DNA of 42,257 nt from Oceaniovalibus sp. ACAM 378 (GTDB lineage Bacteria; Pseudomonadota; Alphaproteobacteria; Rhodobacterales; Rhodobacteraceae). The translations under genes were made by a program, and so were the position numbers. The stretch is from positions 1 through 42,257 of the forward strand of contig NZ_VSJK01000025.1 of NCBI RefSeq assembly GCF_008085915.1. The letters are read 5' to 3'. Numbering within the stretch: the first letter of the stretch is position 1; each line of letters starts with the position of its first letter. Positions 9,021 to 17,233 of this stretch are shown here, piece after piece. A model generated the notes under the pieces. It worked only from the letters and a program-made list of their open reading frames with translations, ran no database searches and was not told the DNA's origin.

Positions 9021-10031
9021 GTGGACCTTATTTTCGTCGATTTCCTTGGAAAACCTGTCTGGAGCTGGATTGGTTTTCTTGTGCTTGTTCTGGCGCTTCT
9101 GATCTTCGACCTGGGCGTGTTGCAACGCAAATCCCACGAAATCGGGGTACGCGAAAGCCTGTTTCTGTCAGCCTTCTACATCAGCATCGGCGTGCTGTTC
9201 TCGCTCTGGGTCTGGTACTTTCTGGGCGAAGCGTCCGCACTTCAGTATCTGACCGGCTTTGTGGTCGAGAAAAGCCTCGCATTGGACAACATTTTCGTAA
9301 TCGCGATGATATTTGGATATTTCGGAGTGCCGCGCGCCTATCAGCACCGGCTGCTGGTCTATGGCATCATCGGTGTCGTCATCTTGCGCGGCATTATGAT
9401 CGGCCTTGGGGCTGCGGTGGTCGCGCGTTTCGACTGGGTTCTTTTAGTCTTTGCGGCGTTTCTGATCTTTACCGGCATCAAGATGCTGATGTCGGGTGGC
9501 GGCGAATACGATGTCGCGGCCAATCCCGTGCTGCGGTTCATGCGGGCCAGGTTCCCGGTGACCGATGACCTGCACGGCGAACGCTTCTTTGTCCGCGTGC
9601 CGCACGCCAAAACCGGCAAAGTGGCCTTGTATGTGACGCCGCTCTTTCTGGCGCTTGTGATGGTCGAACTGGCCGATGTGATCTTCGCCGTCGACTCGAT
9701 CCCCGCAATCTTTGCCATCACGCAGGATCCCTACATCATCTACACATCGAACATCTTTGCCATCCTCGGTCTTCGGGCGCTGTATTTTGCTTTGTCCGCC
9801 ATGATCCATCGCTTTACCTACCTTCCGACAGCATTGTCGCTGGTCCTGATCTTCATTGGCGGCAAAGTCATTGCAGCCGAGGTTCTGGGGCTGGAAAAGA
9901 TACCTGCTTCGATTTCACTGGGAATAACGATGACCATTCTGATTGGCGGTATCGTCGTGTCTTTGTGGCGCACCCGTGCAACGGATGTTGGTTCTGCTTC
10001 TGCCCCCATTGTGCGGGTCAAAGCCGAATGA
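9021..10031 (+). CDS. terC: TerC/Alx-family membrane protein (metal efflux)
   Basis: A 336-residue integral membrane protein of the TerC/Alx family, which in characterised members exports Mn2+ and can load metal onto exported enzymes. About nine membrane segments are visible. The conserved acidic motifs are present: FVVEKSLALDNIFVI near residue 75 and VELADVIFAVDSIPAIFAI near residue 215. The start is a GTG at 9021 with GGAG about 10 bases upstream, giving the expected N-terminus MDLIFVDFLGKPVWSW. Its stop codon overlaps the start of the exoD-like gene (ATGA at 10028-10031), so the two are translationally coupled. The substrate is inferred from family knowledge, not from this sequence. Confidence 0.9.
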   Translation: MDLIFVDFLGKPVWSWIGFLVLVLALLIFDLGVLQRKSHEIGVRESLFLSAFYISIGVLFSLWVWYFLGEASALQYLTGFVVEKSLALDNIFVIAMIFGYFGVPRAYQHRLLVYGIIGVVILRGIMIGLGAAVVARFDWVLLVFAAFLIFTGIKMLMSGGGEYDVAANPVLRFMRARFPVTDDLHGERFFVRVPHAKTGKVALYVTPLFLALVMVELADVIFAVDSIPAIFAITQDPYIIYTSNIFAILGLRALYFALSAMIHRFTYLPTALSLVLIFIGGKVIAAEVLGLEKIPASISLGITMTILIGGIVVSLWRTRATDVGSASAPIVRVKAE

Positions 10032-10657
10032 ACACTCTGTCCTCCAGACTGCCCCTTGGCAAAGGCGCACCCGCAAAGAAGCTTTCTGATGTCCTGCGGG
10101 AACTCGATCAGGGCACGGGGAAACGCATTTCGCTTGGCGATCTGATCACCGCGCTGGGGGACCGAAGTTTCGTGCCTCTGATGATCCTGTTCGCGCTGCC
10201 AAACGTGTTCTTCTTCGTGCCGGGATCATCGGTCATTACGGGATTGCCGCTTATCTTCATCGCTTCTCAGCTGGTCCTTGGACGCCCTGCGGTCTGGTTG
10301 CCTAAGGTGCTGAACGAACGTTCGATAGAGCACGGGGCGTTCACCCGGGTTGTCACCCATGCCGTTCCTTGGATCGAATGGGTGGAGCGCATGGCGCGAC
10401 CGCGATATTGGCCGTTTTCGCGCGTCGTGGCGGAAAGGATCGTCGGACTGACCAGTCTCGTGATGGCTATTTTCATGTTCCTCCCCATTCCTTTTGCCAA
10501 TTCTTTGCCAGCCGTGTCCGTGATCACTTTGGCGCTTGGTCTGGGGGAACATGATGGCTTGTGGCTTGCGGGCGGCGTGGTTGCCAGTCTGGCTTCAACT
10601 GCGATCGTCGTTGCCATTTTCGCCGCAGGCACCTTCGCAATATTCAGTTTCTTTTGA
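10028..10657 (+). CDS. exoD: ExoD-family membrane protein
   Basis: A 209-residue protein with the ExoD family pattern. An N-terminal helical part (KLSDVLRELDQGTGKRISLG) is followed by hydrophobic hairpins (FVPLMILFALPNVFFFVPGS, TGLPLIFIASQLVLG, MAIFMFLPIPFANSLPAVSV). ExoD of Sinorhizobium affects exopolysaccharide production and alkali tolerance; its biochemical action is not established. The ATG overlaps the terC stop, which decides this start over a longer upstream reading inside terC. The kup gene starts 11 bp after its stop. The pairing with terC and kup fits a role in pH or ion homeostasis, which is an inference from context. Confidence 0.85.
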   Translation: MNTLSSRLPLGKGAPAKKLSDVLRELDQGTGKRISLGDLITALGDRSFVPLMILFALPNVFFFVPGSSVITGLPLIFIASQLVLGRPAVWLPKVLNERSIEHGAFTRVVTHAVPWIEWVERMARPRYWPFSRVVAERIVGLTSLVMAIFMFLPIPFANSLPAVSVITLALGLGEHDGLWLAGGVVASLASTAIVVAIFAAGTFAIFSFF

Positions 10658-10668
10658 GGACGATTGCC

Positions 10669-12573
10669 ATGCAAAGCTCATGTGATGCGGCAGTTCTCCA
10701 AGGTCATGACGCAAACGCATCACGTCCTGGACGGACCGCTGCCTTGTCGCTCGGTGCCGTGGGCATCGTCTATGGCGACATCGGGACAAGCCCGCTTTAT
10801 GCCTTTCGCGAGGCCATTCGGCCCGCCGCCGCCGACGGTCTGTCCGAAGCGGAGGTCTTTGGCGTCGTGTCCTTGCTGCTCTGGGCGCTGATCCTGATCG
10901 TCACCCTGAAATATGTCCTGTTCCTGTTGCGTGCGGACAACCGCGGCGAAGGTGGGATATTGTCCCTTGTTGCGCTTGTTCAGGACCATCCCAGACGCTC
11001 CGGCGTGGTCTTTGTTCTGGGTGTTTCCGGGGCAGCCCTGTTCTTCGGAGATGCAATCATCACGCCCGCCATCTCCGTTCTGTCCGCAGTCGAGGGACTG
11101 AAGCTCATCACTCCCGTGCTCGAAGCTTACGTTCTGCCGATTTCCATCGGAATCCTCGTTTCTCTGTTCATGGTGCAAAGCCGTGGCACCGGCCCACTTG
11201 CCCGGTGGTTCGGCCCGATCACCGCAATCTGGTTTCTGGCAATGGGCGCCGCAGGTGTTGCCCAGATCGCGGCCGCGCCGGGCATCCTGTGGGCCTTCGA
11301 TCCGCGCTATGCGCTGTCGTTCATGACAGAGCATGGCAGTGTAGGCTTCGTCGTGCTGGGCGCCGTGTTTCTGTCGGTCACTGGTGCCGAGGCGCTTTAC
11401 GCCGATTTGGGACACTTTGGCCGCAAGCCTATCCAGCTTGCCTGGTTCCTGCTGGTTCTTCCGGCATTGGCGCTGAACTACCTTGGTCAGGGCGCATTGG
11501 TCTTGCAGACGCCCTCCGCAGTGTCGGACCCGTTCTTTCTGATGGTTCCGCCCTGGGCTTTGCCCGGTCTGGTCGTGCTGGCGACCATCGCCACGGTAAT
11601 CGCGAGCCAGGCCGTCATAACGGGCGCGTTTTCGATGACGCGTCAGGCGATACAACTTGGGCTTCTCCCCCGCCTCGTGATCCGTCACACATCAACCACC
11701 GAGACAGGACAGATTTTCCTGCCTGTCATCAACGCTCTGTTGCTCGTGGGCGTTGTGATCCTCGTCCTTGCCTTTCAGACATCGACGGCCTTGGCCGCGG
11801 CTTACGGGATCGCCGTCAGTGGCACGATGATCGTCACGACGGCGCTCGCCTACCTCATGCTGCATCGGGTCTGGGGCCTGCCAAAGACCATTGCCATGGT
11901 GGCCCTTGCCCCCATCTTGCTGATCGAGGCCGCATTCCTTGCTGCCAATCTCGCGAAAGTTCCGGACGGGGGTTACGTCCCGCTTCTGCTGGGGGCAACG
12001 CTGGTGATCATGATGTGGACCTGGGCGCGCGGCACGCAGCAGCTGTTTGAGCAGTCCCGCAAACTCTCGGTGCCGCTGGTTGATTTCATTCCAAAGATCG
12101 AAAACAGTTCAACACTTCATGCGCCCGGAACAGCCGTCTTTCTGACCAGCGATGTCTCCGCCACGCCACCGGCGCTCTTGCACAACCTCAAACACAATCA
12201 TGTCCTGCACGCGCATATTATCGTCTTGACCGTCGAGACACGTGACGTGCCTCGCGTGCCAGAGAACGAACGCGCGGTCATCGAGCGCCTCAACGATCGG
12301 TTCGAACGGATCAGTCTGCGGTTCGGCTTCATGGAAACCCCGAACGTCAACCGAGCGTTGGGGTCGTGCCGCAAGCAGGGCCTGCAGTTCGAAGGCATGA
12401 AGACCACTTTCTTCCTTGGTCGCCGCAAGCTTGTCGCCAAAGCCGACATCGGGATGCCGATCTGGCAGGATCACCTTTACATCTTCATGTCGCGCTTGGC
12501 GGCCGATCCGTCCGATTTTTACCACTTGCCGCGTGACCGGGTCGTCGAATTGGGTTCTCAGGTGGCGGTGTAG
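10669..12573 (+). CDS. kup: Kup potassium uptake transporter
   Basis: A 634-residue K+ transporter of the KUP/HAK/KT family, which imports K+ with protons. The family signature GAVGIVYGDIGTSPLYAFRE lies near residue 30. About twelve membrane segments fill residues 25-460, including LVALVQDHPRRSG and NYLGQGALVL. A soluble C-terminal domain of about 170 residues follows (FLTSDVSATPPALLHNLKHN). The length matches E. coli Kup. GAGGA lies about 9 bases upstream of the ATG at 10669; an earlier in-frame start inside exoD gives a non-family extension. It is the last gene of the terC-exoD-kup operon and is followed by hairpins that may terminate it. Confidence 0.93.
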   Translation: MQSSCDAAVLQGHDANASRPGRTAALSLGAVGIVYGDIGTSPLYAFREAIRPAAADGLSEAEVFGVVSLLLWALILIVTLKYVLFLLRADNRGEGGILSLVALVQDHPRRSGVVFVLGVSGAALFFGDAIITPAISVLSAVEGLKLITPVLEAYVLPISIGILVSLFMVQSRGTGPLARWFGPITAIWFLAMGAAGVAQIAAAPGILWAFDPRYALSFMTEHGSVGFVVLGAVFLSVTGAEALYADLGHFGRKPIQLAWFLLVLPALALNYLGQGALVLQTPSAVSDPFFLMVPPWALPGLVVLATIATVIASQAVITGAFSMTRQAIQLGLLPRLVIRHTSTTETGQIFLPVINALLLVGVVILVLAFQTSTALAAAYGIAVSGTMIVTTALAYLMLHRVWGLPKTIAMVALAPILLIEAAFLAANLAKVPDGGYVPLLLGATLVIMMWTWARGTQQLFEQSRKLSVPLVDFIPKIENSSTLHAPGTAVFLTSDVSATPPALLHNLKHNHVLHAHIIVLTVETRDVPRVPENERAVIERLNDRFERISLRFGFMETPNVNRALGSCRKQGLQFEGMKTTFFLGRRKLVAKADIGMPIWQDHLYIFMSRLAADPSDFYHLPRDRVVELGSQVAV

Positions 12574-12578
12574 CGAAC

Positions 12579-12610
12579 CCGCCTCATCAATCAGGCGGAC
12601 ACTCGTTTTT
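12579..12610 (+). terminator. Possible terminator after kup
   Basis: A perfect 6-bp stem (CCGCCT/AGGCGG) with an 8-base loop begins 6 bases after the kup stop. Five T residues follow at 12606-12610, but after a 7-base gap, which weakens the call. Confidence 0.4.
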
Positions 12611-12660
12611 ACAAAGTGATGACCGGAGCAACTTGTACATTTTTGCTGGGTGGACGTTCT

Positions 12661-12682
12661 TCCACTTCAAGTGGACCTTTTT
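12661..12682 (+). terminator. Short palindrome with T-run
   Basis: TCCACTTCAAGTGGA at 12661-12675 is a perfect palindrome about a central base, giving a TCCAC/GTGGA stem with a 5-base loop. CC and then five T residues follow (12678-12682). It could be a second terminator for kup or the border of the degraded region that follows. Confidence 0.35.
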
Positions 12683-12794
12683 GCGAGATCAGGTCGGTAT
12701 GGTCTCCGCCGTCCAGCAAAATTCTGTGCCATTAAACCGCATGCGACGGAGGAGGACCGCCGGCTGTCGCGCGATTGCGATCATGGCCTTGTTC

Positions 12795-12869
12795 CCAAAC
12801 AGCATAAGCAATGATCTCAGATGGATATCGAAAGCCCTTCAGGCGCGGCATATCGGTTGGAATTCTCAT
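12795..12869 (-). pseudogene. IS6-family transposase N-terminal remnant
   Basis: Reading on the minus strand from an ATG at 12869, the stretch PRLKGFRYPSEIIAYAVW matches the N-terminus of IS6/IS26-type transposases, which typically read KGHRYPREIIAYAVW. After this point the expected sequence is lost and the frame continues into unrelated residues before a stop at 12732. Only about 25 codons remain, so this is a dead fragment. No IS6 terminal repeat was recognised nearby. Confidence 0.6.
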
Positions 12870-13146
12870 GGCGGACCAAAGCCTGAACAGGCAAGAGGAA
12901 TAACTTGGCAATGCCGTGGCCGGATCTCCGGATCGGCCAGTGTCTCTGACAACATGCGGAACTTGCAATGATAAAGCTCGGCAAGATACGGGTGAAGGCA
13001 CACCGGTGTTTGTGCAGGAGCCGCCGATTTGAGGCCGACGTCACCAACCCGGCCCCCATCTTTAGCAGTTTCGCCTGCAAGCCCGGGCGGCGCAGCCCTT
13101 CGACGATCGCGTGGTAAAGCAAGCCAAGCTTGCGCGCCTCCGACAT
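12870..13146 (-). other. Unrecognised open frame downstream of tctA, possibly a decayed gene
   Basis: Directly after the tctA stop a coding-like stretch runs on the minus strand, including MSEARKLGLLYHAIVEGLRR from an ATG at 13146 and then PGLQAKLLKMGAGLVTSAS. Its first 35 residues look like genuine helical protein. After about 13040 the residues become unlike normal protein, and the frame runs into the IS6 remnant. I do not recognise a family. It may be the 5' end of a fourth gene of the tct operon cut off by an old IS insertion. The rest of 12574-13198 holds no gene that I can support. Confidence 0.3.
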
Positions 13147-13198
13147 CGCCCGGGACCGCTCCCGCGTCAGGATCTTTCGCCAGACGTCACGCTCGATC

Positions 13199-14692
13199 TC
13201 ACACCGTGCGGCGAGCCCGCCCGATGGCCCAGATGATCAGCGGGATACACCAGATCGCGATGGTGAACAGGCCCAGCCCGGCCGCGATAGGACGTTCAAA
13301 GAAGGCAAGGAAACTGCCGTCGGCCTTGATCATCGAGGTGATGAAGTTCTGCTCCAGCATCGGACCCAGCACCAGTCCTAGAATCGCAGGCGCGATGGGG
13401 ATGTCGTTTTCGTCCATCAAAAAGCCGAGCACGCCGAAGATCAGCATCAGCACCACGCCAAATGGGGTGTTGTTGATCGCGAAGGACCCGACGATGCAGA
13501 ACAGCAGGATGATCGGCATCAATACCTTGCTCGGCACCGAAAGCACCGTGCCCGCCGCCTTGATCGCGATCCAGCCCAATGGCAGCATGATGACGTTGGC
13601 CAGCAGGAAGACGATGAACACCGCATAGATCAGTTGCGGATCGTTGATGAACACTGTCGGGCCGGGATTGATGCCCTTGATGTACAGCACGCCGATCACG
13701 ATGGCGGTGATGCTGTCGCCGGGAATGCCGAACACCAGCGCCGGGATCCACGCGCCGCTGACGGCGGCGTTGTTAGACGCGCCCGCCTCGACCAGACCCT
13801 CGACGTGGCCGGTGCCGAATTTCTCCTTCTCGCGCGAGAACCGCTTGGACACCGCGTATGAAATCCAGGCTGCGATGTCGGCGCCCGCCCCCGGCAAGGC
13901 CCCGATGGCGGTGCCAAGGGCGCTGCCGCGCAGCACCTGCACCGGATAGCGGCGCAGGTTGCGCCACTGGTCGCGGAAGATGCCACCGCCAAGATTCTCG
14001 GGAATCGGCGGGCGGGGACTGTCGCGATTGACCACGGCGCGCAGCACCTCGCTGACCGCGAACAGGCCGATCATCGCCGGAATGAACTGCACCCCGGCCA
14101 GCAATTCGACGTTTCCGAAGGTATAGCGCGGCTGACCGGCGGGATTGTCGATACCGACGGTGGCGGCGAACAGCCCGATCAGCAACGCGATCAGCCCCTT
14201 CGACACCGCTCCGGGCGACACGAAGATCGCGCAGGACAGGCCGAGAACGACCAGCCAGAAATATTCAAACGACGAGAATTTCAACGCCACTTCGGCCAAT
14301 ATCGGCGAGGCGGTCATCAGAACGATGGTGCCGAAAATGCCGCCAATGGACGAGAAGACCAACGCTGCGCCCAAGGCTTCCTGGGATCGGCCCTTGCGGG
14401 TCATGGCATAGGCGTCTTCGACATAGGCCGCGCTGGCCGGGGTGCCGGGCATTCGCAGCAACGCGCCGGGAATGTCGCCGGCGAAGATCGCCATGCCCGT
14501 CGCGGTGACGATGGCGGCGATGGCGGGCACCGGATCCATGAAAAACGTGATCGGCACCAGCAGCGCGGTGGCCATGGTGGCGGTCAGTCCGGGGATCGAG
14601 CCGACGAACATTCCGAACGCCGCCGAGGCGATAATGACGATCAGGACATAGGGCTGAAAGACAAGGCCGAGCGCCTCGATGATGACGGGCAT
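13199..14692 (-). CDS. tctA: Tripartite tricarboxylate transporter, large permease TctA
   Basis: A 497-residue permease of the tripartite tricarboxylate transporter family, which imports citrate or other carboxylates with the help of a periplasmic binding protein. About twelve membrane segments are visible. The family motifs SIPGLTATMATALLVPITF (near residue 33), DIPGALLRMPGTPASAAYVE (near 73) and VFGIPGDSITAIVIGVLYIK (near 315) are present. The gene starts 6 bp after the tctB stop, so the two are cotranscribed. Codon use and family length are normal. The actual carboxylate cannot be told from sequence. Confidence 0.95.
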   Translation of the reverse strand: MPVIIEALGLVFQPYVLIVIIASAAFGMFVGSIPGLTATMATALLVPITFFMDPVPAIAAIVTATGMAIFAGDIPGALLRMPGTPASAAYVEDAYAMTRKGRSQEALGAALVFSSIGGIFGTIVLMTASPILAEVALKFSSFEYFWLVVLGLSCAIFVSPGAVSKGLIALLIGLFAATVGIDNPAGQPRYTFGNVELLAGVQFIPAMIGLFAVSEVLRAVVNRDSPRPPIPENLGGGIFRDQWRNLRRYPVQVLRGSALGTAIGALPGAGADIAAWISYAVSKRFSREKEKFGTGHVEGLVEAGASNNAAVSGAWIPALVFGIPGDSITAIVIGVLYIKGINPGPTVFINDPQLIYAVFIVFLLANVIMLPLGWIAIKAAGTVLSVPSKVLMPIILLFCIVGSFAINNTPFGVVLMLIFGVLGFLMDENDIPIAPAILGLVLGPMLEQNFITSMIKADGSFLAFFERPIAAGLGLFTIAIWCIPLIIWAIGRARRTV

Positions 14693-14698
14693 GGGCGC

Positions 14699-15172
14699 CT
14701 ACCAGAGAAAGGACAGAAATCCGCTGCGTGGCAGCGGCACCAGAAGAAGACGGGCGAAGGCCTGTTGGACCACGATGGTGGCCACCACCGCCAGCGGCAG
14801 CGCCATCCACCAGCGCACCTGCATCACCAGCATCAGGATCGTCACCAGACCGATTGCGACGGGCACGAACCCGATCCGCCCCGACAGCACGATATAGCCG
14901 ACGATCAGCGCCAGCGTGACCAGCAGAGCCACCATTGCACCGGGCGTTTCGGCCCATTCGGGCAGCGTGGCACGGGGCAGCGCAGTTCCGGTCATGACAC
15001 TGCGCACGATCATGAACACGCCCAGCAACATCGCCACCCCAGACAGAGCCAGTGGCATGGTTTCGGACCCGTAGGACTGGTTCGGCAGGCGCGAAAAACT
15101 CTGCGCCGATATCCATATGCCGATCGCCGCCGCGACCAGCAGCAGCCCGAGGAACATGTCGTTCAGCTTCAC
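14699..15172 (-). CDS. tctB: Tripartite tricarboxylate transporter, small permease TctB
   Basis: A 157-residue small membrane subunit with four hydrophobic segments (MFLGLLLVAAAIGIWI, MPLALSGVAMLLGVFMIV, MVALLVTLALIVGYIVL, MALPLAVVATIVVQQ). It pairs with TctA in the membrane. I prefer a GTG start at 15172, giving (M)KLNDMFLGLLLVAAA, because TctB proteins usually begin with a similar K/R-L-N-D sequence and GCGGGG lies just upstream. An ATG at 15196 is also in frame but has no ribosome site and almost touches the terminator hairpin. Confidence 0.88.
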   Translation of the reverse strand: MKLNDMFLGLLLVAAAIGIWISAQSFSRLPNQSYGSETMPLALSGVAMLLGVFMIVRSVMTGTALPRATLPEWAETPGAMVALLVTLALIVGYIVLSGRIGFVPVAIGLVTILMLVMQVRWWMALPLAVVATIVVQQAFARLLLVPLPRSGFLSFLW

Positions 15173-15201
15173 TTTCGACCCCGCTGAGGTGTGCAAGACG
15201 C

Positions 15202-15229
15202 AAAAGGCGCCGCCCTTTCGGACGGCGCC
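15202..15229 (-). terminator. Attenuator-like terminator between tctC and tctB
   Basis: On the minus strand a strong GC stem (GGCGCCG/CGGCGCC, extended by two further pairs around one mismatch) is followed directly by four T residues. It lies 9 bp after the tctC stop and before tctB. Such a partial terminator would let the periplasmic binding protein be made in excess over the membrane subunits, a common arrangement in solute-binding-protein operons. Confidence 0.7.
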
Positions 15230-15237
15230 CTTACCGG

Positions 15238-16221
15238 TCAGTTCGCGGCGAACCCGGCTTCTTTCATCACCTTGCCGAGTCTTTCGTCGTCGGCGGCGAC
15301 AACTTTGGTCGCCTCGGCAGCGTCGGCCCAGCGAAGTCCAAACCCGCGATCTTTCATGAAGGTCTGGTATTCTTCGCTGTCGTAAGCCTGCTTGATCGCC
15401 TCGCCCAGTTTCGCCTTCACGTCATCGGGCAGGCCCTTGGGCGCTGCGATGGACCGCCACACGGCGTGGGTGTAATCGGTTCCGGTCGCTTCCTTGATCG
15501 TTGGCGCGTCGGGGAACAGATCCTGACGGTCGTCCGACATTGTCGCCAGCGCCTTCACCCGCTCTGCTTCGATCATCGAGCGGCCCTCGGCCAGCGACGA
15601 GGGCACCAGATCGACGCCACCGGCGACCATATCGGTGATGCCGGGGGCGGCTCCTTCGCTGGGCACCCATGTCACCTGATCGGGCGCCAGACCTTCGGCC
15701 ATGAGCCACCCGGCCAGACCAAGGTGCCAGATACCGCCCTGCCCCGTGCCCGACGCCTTGAAAGTGCCCTTGGGTTCGGATTTGATCGCCGCCAGAAGCG
15801 ATTCAACGTCCTGGTATTCGCTTTCGGTGGACACCATCAATCCGCCGGGATCCGAGTTCACCAGCGCCAGGATGTCGTAATCCTCATAGGTCAGTTCCGT
15901 CAGGCCCTGCCAATGCATCATGTCGATTTCGATCGTCATGATGCCGATGGTGTATCCATCGGGCGCGGAATTCGCGATGGCGCTATGGCCGACCACGCCC
16001 GATCCGCCGGTGCGGTTCACCACGTTGACGGGCGTGCCCAGACTTTCCTGCAACAGCGACGCGAAGACGCGGCCCACCGCGTCGGTGCCGCCACCAGCGC
16101 CCCACGGAACGATCATCTGAATCGGGCGCTCGGGATAGTCCTGCGCCGCCACGGACAACGCGGGCAGCATGCCGGCAGATGCCAGAAGTGCGCCGAGGGC
16201 GATCATGTGTCGTCTTTGCAT
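15238..16221 (-). CDS. tctC: Tripartite tricarboxylate transporter, binding protein TctC
   Basis: A 327-residue periplasmic solute-binding protein of the Bug/TctC family. The N-terminus MQRRHMIALGALLASAGM and the following ALSVAAQ form a signal peptide, probably cleaved near residue 27. The family motif YPERPIQMIVPWGAGGGTD follows, then VVNRTGGSGVVGHSAIANS and PDGYTIGIMT. The ATG at 16221 has GGAGG about 6 bases upstream, so I reject the start eight codons further upstream. It is the first gene of the tctCBA operon. Bug proteins bind carboxylates such as citrate or aromatic acids; the ligand here is unknown. Confidence 0.93.
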   Translation of the reverse strand: MQRRHMIALGALLASAGMLPALSVAAQDYPERPIQMIVPWGAGGGTDAVGRVFASLLQESLGTPVNVVNRTGGSGVVGHSAIANSAPDGYTIGIMTIEIDMMHWQGLTELTYEDYDILALVNSDPGGLMVSTESEYQDVESLLAAIKSEPKGTFKASGTGQGGIWHLGLAGWLMAEGLAPDQVTWVPSEGAAPGITDMVAGGVDLVPSSLAEGRSMIEAERVKALATMSDDRQDLFPDAPTIKEATGTDYTHAVWRSIAAPKGLPDDVKAKLGEAIKQAYDSEEYQTFMKDRGFGLRWADAAEATKVVAADDERLGKVMKEAGFAAN

Positions 16222-16510
16222 ATATTCCTCCACAGAATTTCTCAAAGGGTGACCGCCGGATCTTGCACCCTGCGGCCGCTTTGCTGGCGCGATCCATCTC
16301 CTCCCGGATCACCCGGCCCGGTCGTGGCGACGCTTTCAAACGACAGACCACGACATGGACAGATTTCGACCATTAACCAGCGTCAAACGAGTGTCAATCG
16401 CGCTCGCCTGCTCCAGATGTTGCAAGACGTCCTGTCTGACGTCAACGCGTATGGAATCCAAATAGCAGTATTCAATGGAAGATTGTTTCTGATCTGTTGT
16501 AACCAAGCCG
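16222..16510. promoter_or_regulatory. Upstream region of the tct operon
   Basis: These 289 bp lie between the tctC ribosome site and the left end of the IS5-family element. They should contain the tct promoter, but I could not recognise clear promoter hexamers. No tctDE-type regulator is next to the operon. The IS insertion at 16511 may have separated the operon from its former neighbour. Confidence 0.3.
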
Positions 16511-16937
16511 GGCTTTGTTGCACAAATCGCCGCGTGGCGGGATTCACTGCCTGAATCCAGCGTGATAGCTGGCTTTTATGAGCAACTGTATCCCTACGAA
16601 GTATAAGACCCGGAACTGGGCAGAGTATACCGTTTCACTGAAGCAACGAGGATCGCTGTCGATCTGGTTTGATGCTGAGATGGTGTGGGAGGCAGTGCGT
16701 TCTGGCCGCCGAGGTCGCCAGCAGGCCTATAGCGATGCGGCGACACAAGCCTGCCTGACCCTCAAAGTGCTGTTCGGGCTACCGTTCCGGCAGACGACTG
16801 GATTTGTAGAAAGTCTTCTGAAGCTTGTCGGATTGGATTGGTCAGTGCCAGACTTTAGCACCTTGTGTCGGCGGCAAAGAACGTTGTCTGTTGCCATCCC
16901 GTACAAGGGGTCAGCAGGGCCGCTGCACCTCTTGATC

Positions 16938-16974
16938 CCCTCTCGTCGCTGCAAGCAGCGACTGCCGGGCAGTG
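16938..16974 (+). repeat. 37-bp hairpin insertion element, copy 1 (before DSTG)
   Basis: Begins CCCTCTC, then a perfect 7-bp stem GTCGCTG/CAGCGAC around the loop CAAG, then TGCCGGGCAGTG, directly followed by GAC of the first catalytic aspartate. The 3' part can itself fold (ACTG/CAGT). It has the same orientation as the transposase. The uninterrupted sequence is inferred from the conserved LLIDSTG/LLVDSTG of this family. Confidence 0.85.
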
Positions 16975-17196
16975 GACAGTACGGGCATCAAGGCTGAAGG
17001 TGAAGGCGAGTGGAACGCGCGCAAACATGGTGGTCCCAAACGCCGCCTTTGGCGCAAGATACATATAGGGATCGACGAGGAAACGCTGGAGATACGGGCA
17101 GTTAAGGTCACCAGCAGCGGGATCGGGGACGCACCCATGTTGCCTGACTTGCTCAATCAGATCCCACCGGATCGAGACCACTGCAGTGTCACTGCC

Positions 17197-17233
17197 CGCT
17201 CTCATGCATGTAAACATGCACTGCCGGACAGTG
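17197..17233 (+). repeat. 37-bp hairpin insertion element, copy 2 (before DGAYD)
   Basis: Begins CGCTCTC, has a stem TGCATG/CATGCA around the loop TAAA, and ends CTGCCGGACAGTG, directly followed by GAT of the second catalytic aspartate. Compared with copy 1, three stem pairs have changed on both strands together, so the fold is kept while the sequence is not. Length and both borders are the same as copy 1. Confidence 0.85.

Noticed and set aside
16938-16974. Classical ribosome-bypass element with matched take-off and landing codons, as in phage T4 gene 60
   Set aside because: The last codon before the element (ATC, GCC or GTC) does not recur directly before the resuming GAY codon (GTG or AGG is there). 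A non-classical bypass cannot be excluded.
16938-17233. Inserts as in-frame palindromic elements of the Rickettsia RPE type
   Set aside because: Lengths of 37 and 40 bp are not multiples of three, so each insert shifts the frame.
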